A DNA stretch of 8,818 nt, from positions 1 through 8,818 of the forward strand of contig CAIWET010000019.1 in assembly GCA_903911805.1 (NCBI GenBank). The letters run 5' to 3'. Both the position numbers and the translations under genes were made by a program. Source of the stretch: an uncultured Ignavibacteria bacterium. Lineage in GTDB: Bacteria; Bacteroidota; Ignavibacteria; Kapaibacteriales; UBA2268. Numbering within the stretch: the stretch's first letter is position 1; each line of letters starts with the position of its first letter. The notes beneath the pieces are model-generated. The model was not told where the DNA came from. It ran no database searches and worked only from the letters and a program-made list of their open reading frames with translations. This document shows positions 5,295 to 8,818 of the stretch, piece by piece.

Positions 5295-6032
5295 TTACCC
5301 AGCAAAGTGCATTTCGTGTTTATGACCGATATGCCCAAAAGCTAATCTGAGGTTTTCTGCTGCAAATGCTTCTTTGGGATGTGCATAACAAATTTTTGTC
5401 TTATTCAATAATAATACTTTGTCGGCGTGATGATAAGCGGCTTCCCAATCGTGAGTAACAACTATTATTGTTGCCTTTGATGAATCACGATATTCCTCGA
5501 TTAAATTATTCAAATCCATCTCCGAGGCGTAATCGATGCCTGTATTTGGCTCATCTAATAGCAATAGCTTCGGATTTCTAACGAAACACCTAGCAAGATA
5601 GACTCTTTGGAGTTCGCCTCCTGAGAGCCTGGAAAGCTGTTTCTTTGAATAATCGCCAGCGCCAACTTTTTCTAAAGCTGATTGAGATTTATCCTTTAAT
5701 TCGCTGTTCAATCTTATGGGCCAGGTTCCTAATATTCCAGAAGCAACTAGTTCCAAAGGAATTGCTGGAAAACTACGCTCTAATGTCTTTAATTGTGGCA
5801 CGTAGCCAATCAAATGCTTATCCACTTTTTTAATATTTGAGCCAAAGATTGAAATCTCTCCAGATTCAGGAGTGATTAATCCCAAAATAGCTTTTAGCAA
5901 GGTAGATTTGCCTCCACCATTTGGACCCACAATTGAAATAAATTCGCTTTCATCGATATCGACTGAAAGATTGCAGATTATCTTTGTGCTACTTAGATTT
6001 ATATTGATATTTTTTAATGAAATTGCTGTCAT
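5295..6032 (-). CDS. ABC transporter ATPase, zinc/manganese (ZnuC-like) class
   Basis: This 245-residue nucleotide-binding subunit has all ABC motifs in order: Walker A GPNGGGKST (36-44), Q-loop YVPQ (77-80), signature LSGGE (136-140), Walker B LLLLDEP (156-162), a D-loop GID (165-167) and H-loop VTHD (192-195). The GGGKST form of Walker A, the FPAIPLELV segment (88-95), the EPNTGID stretch and a histidine-bearing tail (234-242) are typical of ATPases from zinc/manganese uptake systems, not of LptB. It would power transport from the cytoplasmic face of the inner membrane. The ATG overlaps the permease stop in an ATGA (6029-6032), so the two are translationally coupled. No cognate metal permease or binding protein is in the window, and the gene is last in its operon. 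Its metal role is inferred from sequence class; pairing with the neighbouring permease is possible but unproven. Confidence 0.85.
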   Translation of the reverse strand: MTAISLKNININLSSTKIICNLSVDIDESEFISIVGPNGGGKSTLLKAILGLITPESGEISIFGSNIKKVDKHLIGYVPQLKTLERSFPAIPLELVASGILGTWPIRLNSELKDKSQSALEKVGAGDYSKKQLSRLSGGELQRVYLARCFVRNPKLLLLDEPNTGIDYASEMDLNNLIEEYRDSSKATIIVVTHDWEAAYHHADKVLLLNKTKICYAHPKEAFAAENLRLAFGHIGHKHEMHFAG

Positions 6033-7402
6033 TTTATCTTATAATTCCAAACTTTTTTAATTGGCTCTGTTAAGAAATAAAATCCTTCGCGGCTAACTTT
6101 CAAAGTCAATAAAATACCCAATATTGCAAGTATAAAATTACCCATCCACATTGCAATTACTGGCGATAACATTCCTCTATCGGCTAATTTCTCGCCACCA
6201 ATCAGGCAAGCCCAATAAAATATATAAAATCCCAAACTCATTGCCGCGGATAATCCAAAATTTCCGCCTTTTGTTATTATTCCTAATGGACATCCAACAA
6301 AAATGAATAAAAATGCTGCAAATGGAATGGCATATTTTTTATAGATTTCTACTTGATAGCTTCGGATTGTTCTGTTGTAATCATTCATCGAATTGAAGTT
6401 TGATTGAATCTGATTTCTTAGAGTATTATAGCGATTTTGGAAGATATAAAACATTGAAGCATAGTTTGTATCGTAAAAATCTACAGTTTCGTATTTAATA
6501 AAATCTGAAAATTTAGCTCTACCCATCAGGAATTCATAATTCATCCAGAATAAATTATTTAAATTGCTTTGGTAATTCGTTTTGCTCTTTATCGCAGTAT
6601 CCACAATTGTTTGCATTTCGGCAACCATCATTTCTCTGTCGCCTTTTGATGTGAAATTTGGATTAGATTTCTCAAATGAAAATCCCTCAACTGGCACAGA
6701 AACTTCATATTTATTGAATTTTACTTTTCGATAATTATTAATATCTAATGGAACTAATTGGTGAGCTTCGCCATTGGTTAATTCCAAAACTAATCTTGAA
6801 TAATTGCTATTAAATTTTATTAATCCTGTGTCAGCATTTGCAATTGAAACAGCTTTGGATTTTGTGTTGTCGTAAATAGTTACGTCGAATAGAGTTCCGG
6901 TTGCAGTATCAACGTTTCTTGCTAAAATTGTATATCCATCCAAATCAGTTGCGAATTGCCCCGCCTCTACATTAAATGTAGGTTTAGTTCTTCGGATATC
7001 TTCAAAAAGTGATTTTGCTTTATGATTTGCTGATGGTAAAACATAATCGTTGAACCAAAAAAGGAAAATAGCAACTAATGAACCAGCAATCATTACTGGC
7101 GCCATCATTTTTAAAAGACTTCCACCACTTGCTTTGATAATCGTTACTTCGTGGTTAGCAGATAAATTGCCAAAAGTCATTAAAGTGGAAAATAAAACTC
7201 CCATTGGAACGGCAAGAACCACCATCCAGGCAACATTTAGAACTATTAATTGAGTTATCACCCAATAGCTCAATCCTTTGCCCACCAGCTGATCGAGATA
7301 TTTCAGTATAAATTGAAAAAGAAATAGAAAAATAACAAGTAACGAACCAAATAAAAAGGGTCCGATATGTGATTTCAATATATGTTTATTTAAAATATAC
7401 AT
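6029..7402 (-). CDS. LptF/LptG-family (YjgP/YjgQ) inner-membrane permease
   Basis: This 457-residue protein starts at the ATG at 7402; the longer frame to 7414 begins with TTG. Family members form the LptFG channel that extracts lipopolysaccharide from the inner membrane with LptB. Residues 13-34, 53-76 and 99-119 are the first three membrane segments. The conserved LAVPMGVLFSTLMTFGNLSA stretch (63-82) and HEVTIIKASG (84-93) match the family. Residues 120 to about 245 should be the periplasmic jelly roll. A long helical, asparagine/glutamine-rich extension (about 255-355) precedes membrane segments 4-6 (358-376, 385-403, 413-433). It makes the protein about 100 residues longer than E. coli LptF or LptG, a feature seen in Bacteroidota relatives. 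Which of LptF or LptG it is cannot be decided here. The start lies 1 nt past the M28 stop, and its stop overlaps the ATPase start. Confidence 0.88.
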   Translation of the reverse strand: MYILNKHILKSHIGPFLFGSLLVIFLFLFQFILKYLDQLVGKGLSYWVITQLIVLNVAWMVVLAVPMGVLFSTLMTFGNLSANHEVTIIKASGGSLLKMMAPVMIAGSLVAIFLFWFNDYVLPSANHKAKSLFEDIRRTKPTFNVEAGQFATDLDGYTILARNVDTATGTLFDVTIYDNTKSKAVSIANADTGLIKFNSNYSRLVLELTNGEAHQLVPLDINNYRKVKFNKYEVSVPVEGFSFEKSNPNFTSKGDREMMVAEMQTIVDTAIKSKTNYQSNLNNLFWMNYEFLMGRAKFSDFIKYETVDFYDTNYASMFYIFQNRYNTLRNQIQSNFNSMNDYNRTIRSYQVEIYKKYAIPFAAFLFIFVGCPLGIITKGGNFGLSAAMSLGFYIFYWACLIGGEKLADRGMLSPVIAMWMGNFILAILGILLTLKVSREGFYFLTEPIKKVWNYKIK

Positions 7403-7403
7403 C

Positions 7404-8810
7404 CTAATCTCCAAAAATCCATTCTTTTTGCCTTTTCAATCTTTTTTCGAGATTGTGCTTTCTTAGCATTTTGGCAGTTTCGTCTATACTTAGACGATTG
7501 AAATTCAATTCTTTGGTATTTGCAAGTTCATAAGTTGTGATTCCTACGATTGCTGCGGCATCTGAGAGCATTTTTTTGTCGATTTTGTCGAAAGTATCTC
7601 CGGCATCGTGATAATGCCAAGTCATATTTTTCTCTAAAAATGCTGCAAAAGTCAATGTTTGAATACCATCAAAAATGAACCACATATGGTCACTATTTGT
7701 CCAAGGAGTGCAAGAAACGCCATCTTTCATACGAAAACCATTGAGGTCTTTGCTGATTTTCTCGAAAAATGGAATATTTTCTGTAATTCCCATTGTATTA
7801 AATCCTGTTGGAGTTCCAATCATATCCATATTTATCATAAAAGCAATATCGTCATTTTTGTGCATTTCAACATATTTTTTAGAGCCGTGCAATCCTAATT
7901 CTTCGCCATTGAACCAAACAAGCTCAATTGTGTAATAATTTTTTGGGAAATTCTCATTTATTAATCTTGCAAGTTCAAACAAAACTGCACTTCCCTGACC
8001 ATTATCAACTGCTCCTTGCCCAAGATCCCAAGAGTCAAAATGAGCTCCTAAAACAATCTTTCGCTTGCTCTCTCCAGGAAACGTAGCAACCATATTGGAT
8101 GTTTCAACTTCTTTGGATTCTGAAAGAGTTTTAATATTAACTATAGGTGTTTCGCCATTTTCTAATAATCGTTGAAGAATTTTTCCTTCTTCCATACTGA
8201 TTGTAAAAGCTGGAAGTGGTGAATTATTTCCTTGGAAATTTGAGGTTCCGCAAAGGACTAGATTACCTTCTTTGTCATTAGTGAAAAGTACAGCTAAAGC
8301 TCCGGCTTTTGCGGCATTAGCAATTACTTCGAATCTCAATGGAACTTCTGCTTTGCTTGGATTTTCGCCAGTAACCAAAGCGATTTTATTTTTTGCATTA
8401 ATCTTGATGAAATCGCTATCAGTGCCAATCCCACAATTTATTATTTCAGCTTTGAATTCAGGAGTTTTGTTTACATATCCAAGTGCATAAGCTTTTAATT
8501 TTCGTTTAATTGGGCTAAGTACTTCAACTTCGTCATTATTTCTAATCCAACCTGCAGTTTTAAAGAATTCTTCTTTATGTGGAACTTTTAGATCTGTCAA
8601 GTATTTATCTAGAATTTTAACGCCTAAATAATTTGCTTCGGTGCCTAAAACTCTTCCACCGGCGTGGTCGCATAAATATCTTAAAAAGTCGTAAGATTTA
8701 TTACCAAAATACGCATCAGCAAAGATTTTGTCCCATTTTGCATCTTTTGCTGCAAATAGGTTTGGAGTAAGTAATAAAGCAAAAAGAAAGATGTATTTTA
8801 TCAATTTCAT
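7404..8810 (-). CDS. Secreted M28-family zinc aminopeptidase with PA domain insert
   Basis: A 468-residue protein is likely from the ATG at 8810; an in-frame ATG at 8816 would add two residues (numbering below uses that longer form, 470). A signal peptide spans about 3-22, cut near NLFAA. Residues 120-230 look like a protease-associated (PA) domain (NKIALVTG, AAKAGALAVLFTND, PAFTIS). The M28 catalytic core follows with the expected zinc and catalytic residues: H259 in LGAHFDS, D271 in GAVDNGQGSA, E305/E306 in WFNGEELGLHGS, D331 in INMDMIG and H403 in HYHDAGDTFDKID. All are present, so an active co-catalytic dizinc exopeptidase is expected, acting in the periplasm or outside. No T9SS sorting domain is seen; the C-terminus is basic and ends EWIFGD. 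It is the first visible gene of the minus-strand operon; its promoter and ribosome site lie at or beyond the window edge. Confidence 0.9.
   Translation of the reverse strand: MKLIKYIFLFALLLTPNLFAAKDAKWDKIFADAYFGNKSYDFLRYLCDHAGGRVLGTEANYLGVKILDKYLTDLKVPHKEEFFKTAGWIRNNDEVEVLSPIKRKLKAYALGYVNKTPEFKAEIINCGIGTDSDFIKINAKNKIALVTGENPSKAEVPLRFEVIANAAKAGALAVLFTNDKEGNLVLCGTSNFQGNNSPLPAFTISMEEGKILQRLLENGETPIVNIKTLSESKEVETSNMVATFPGESKRKIVLGAHFDSWDLGQGAVDNGQGSAVLFELARLINENFPKNYYTIELVWFNGEELGLHGSKKYVEMHKNDDIAFMINMDMIGTPTGFNTMGITENIPFFEKISKDLNGFRMKDGVSCTPWTNSDHMWFIFDGIQTLTFAAFLEKNMTWHYHDAGDTFDKIDKKMLSDAAAIVGITTYELANTKELNFNRLSIDETAKMLRKHNLEKRLKRQKEWIFGD
7409..7412 (-). promoter_or_regulatory. Shine-Dalgarno GGAG that fixes the permease start
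   Basis: On the minus strand GGAG (7412 down to 7409) stands 6 nt before the ATG at 7402 and lies inside the last codons of the peptidase gene. This supports the ATG over the upstream TTG at 7414 and suggests coupled translation. Confidence 0.65.
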
Positions 8811-8818
8811 AATCATTA

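Overview
This AT-rich window most likely comes from the Bacteroidota/Chlorobiota (FCB) side of the tree. Three secreted proteins end in regions that look like the type IX secretion (T9SS) C-terminal sorting domain. The intergenic DNA is full of short palindromic repeats of a kind common in Bacteroidota, Ignavibacteria and Kapabacteria genomes. The lineage is an inference from these traits; there is no rRNA or tRNA gene to confirm it.

Left part (1-2343, + strand): a very small secreted protein that is little more than a signal peptide plus part of a sorting domain (193-444). Eleven bases later comes a large secreted beta-propeller protein (456-2343) with two carboxypeptidase-regulatory-like domains and a sorting domain. 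The second gene is broken near its start by a single-base frameshift in a T5 run. Its sorting-domain codons carry two palindromic repeat elements.

Middle part (2344-3956): a nitroreductase gene (2660-3286) with a strong intrinsic terminator (3311-3342), lying between two repeat-rich stretches. At least three families (A, B and C below) occur in several copies, in both orientations and sometimes nested. Family A also occurs inside the propeller gene. A good sigma70-like promoter at 3874-3902 precedes a second propeller-type secreted protein with a sorting domain (3957-5246).

Right part (5295-8810, - strand): a tightly packed operon read right to left. It encodes a secreted M28 zinc aminopeptidase, an LptF/LptG-family permease whose start is 1 nt past the peptidase stop, and a metal-type (ZnuC-like) ABC ATPase that shares an ATGA overlap with the permease. 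The permease family normally moves lipopolysaccharide with LptB. The ATPase looks like the zinc/manganese importer class rather than LptB, so this coupling is worth checking.

I see no defence, phage, CRISPR or transposase genes. The most interesting material is the repeat biology: protein-coding palindromes placed in the loops of a T9SS sorting domain, related intergenic copies, and apparent compensatory base changes in the hairpins.
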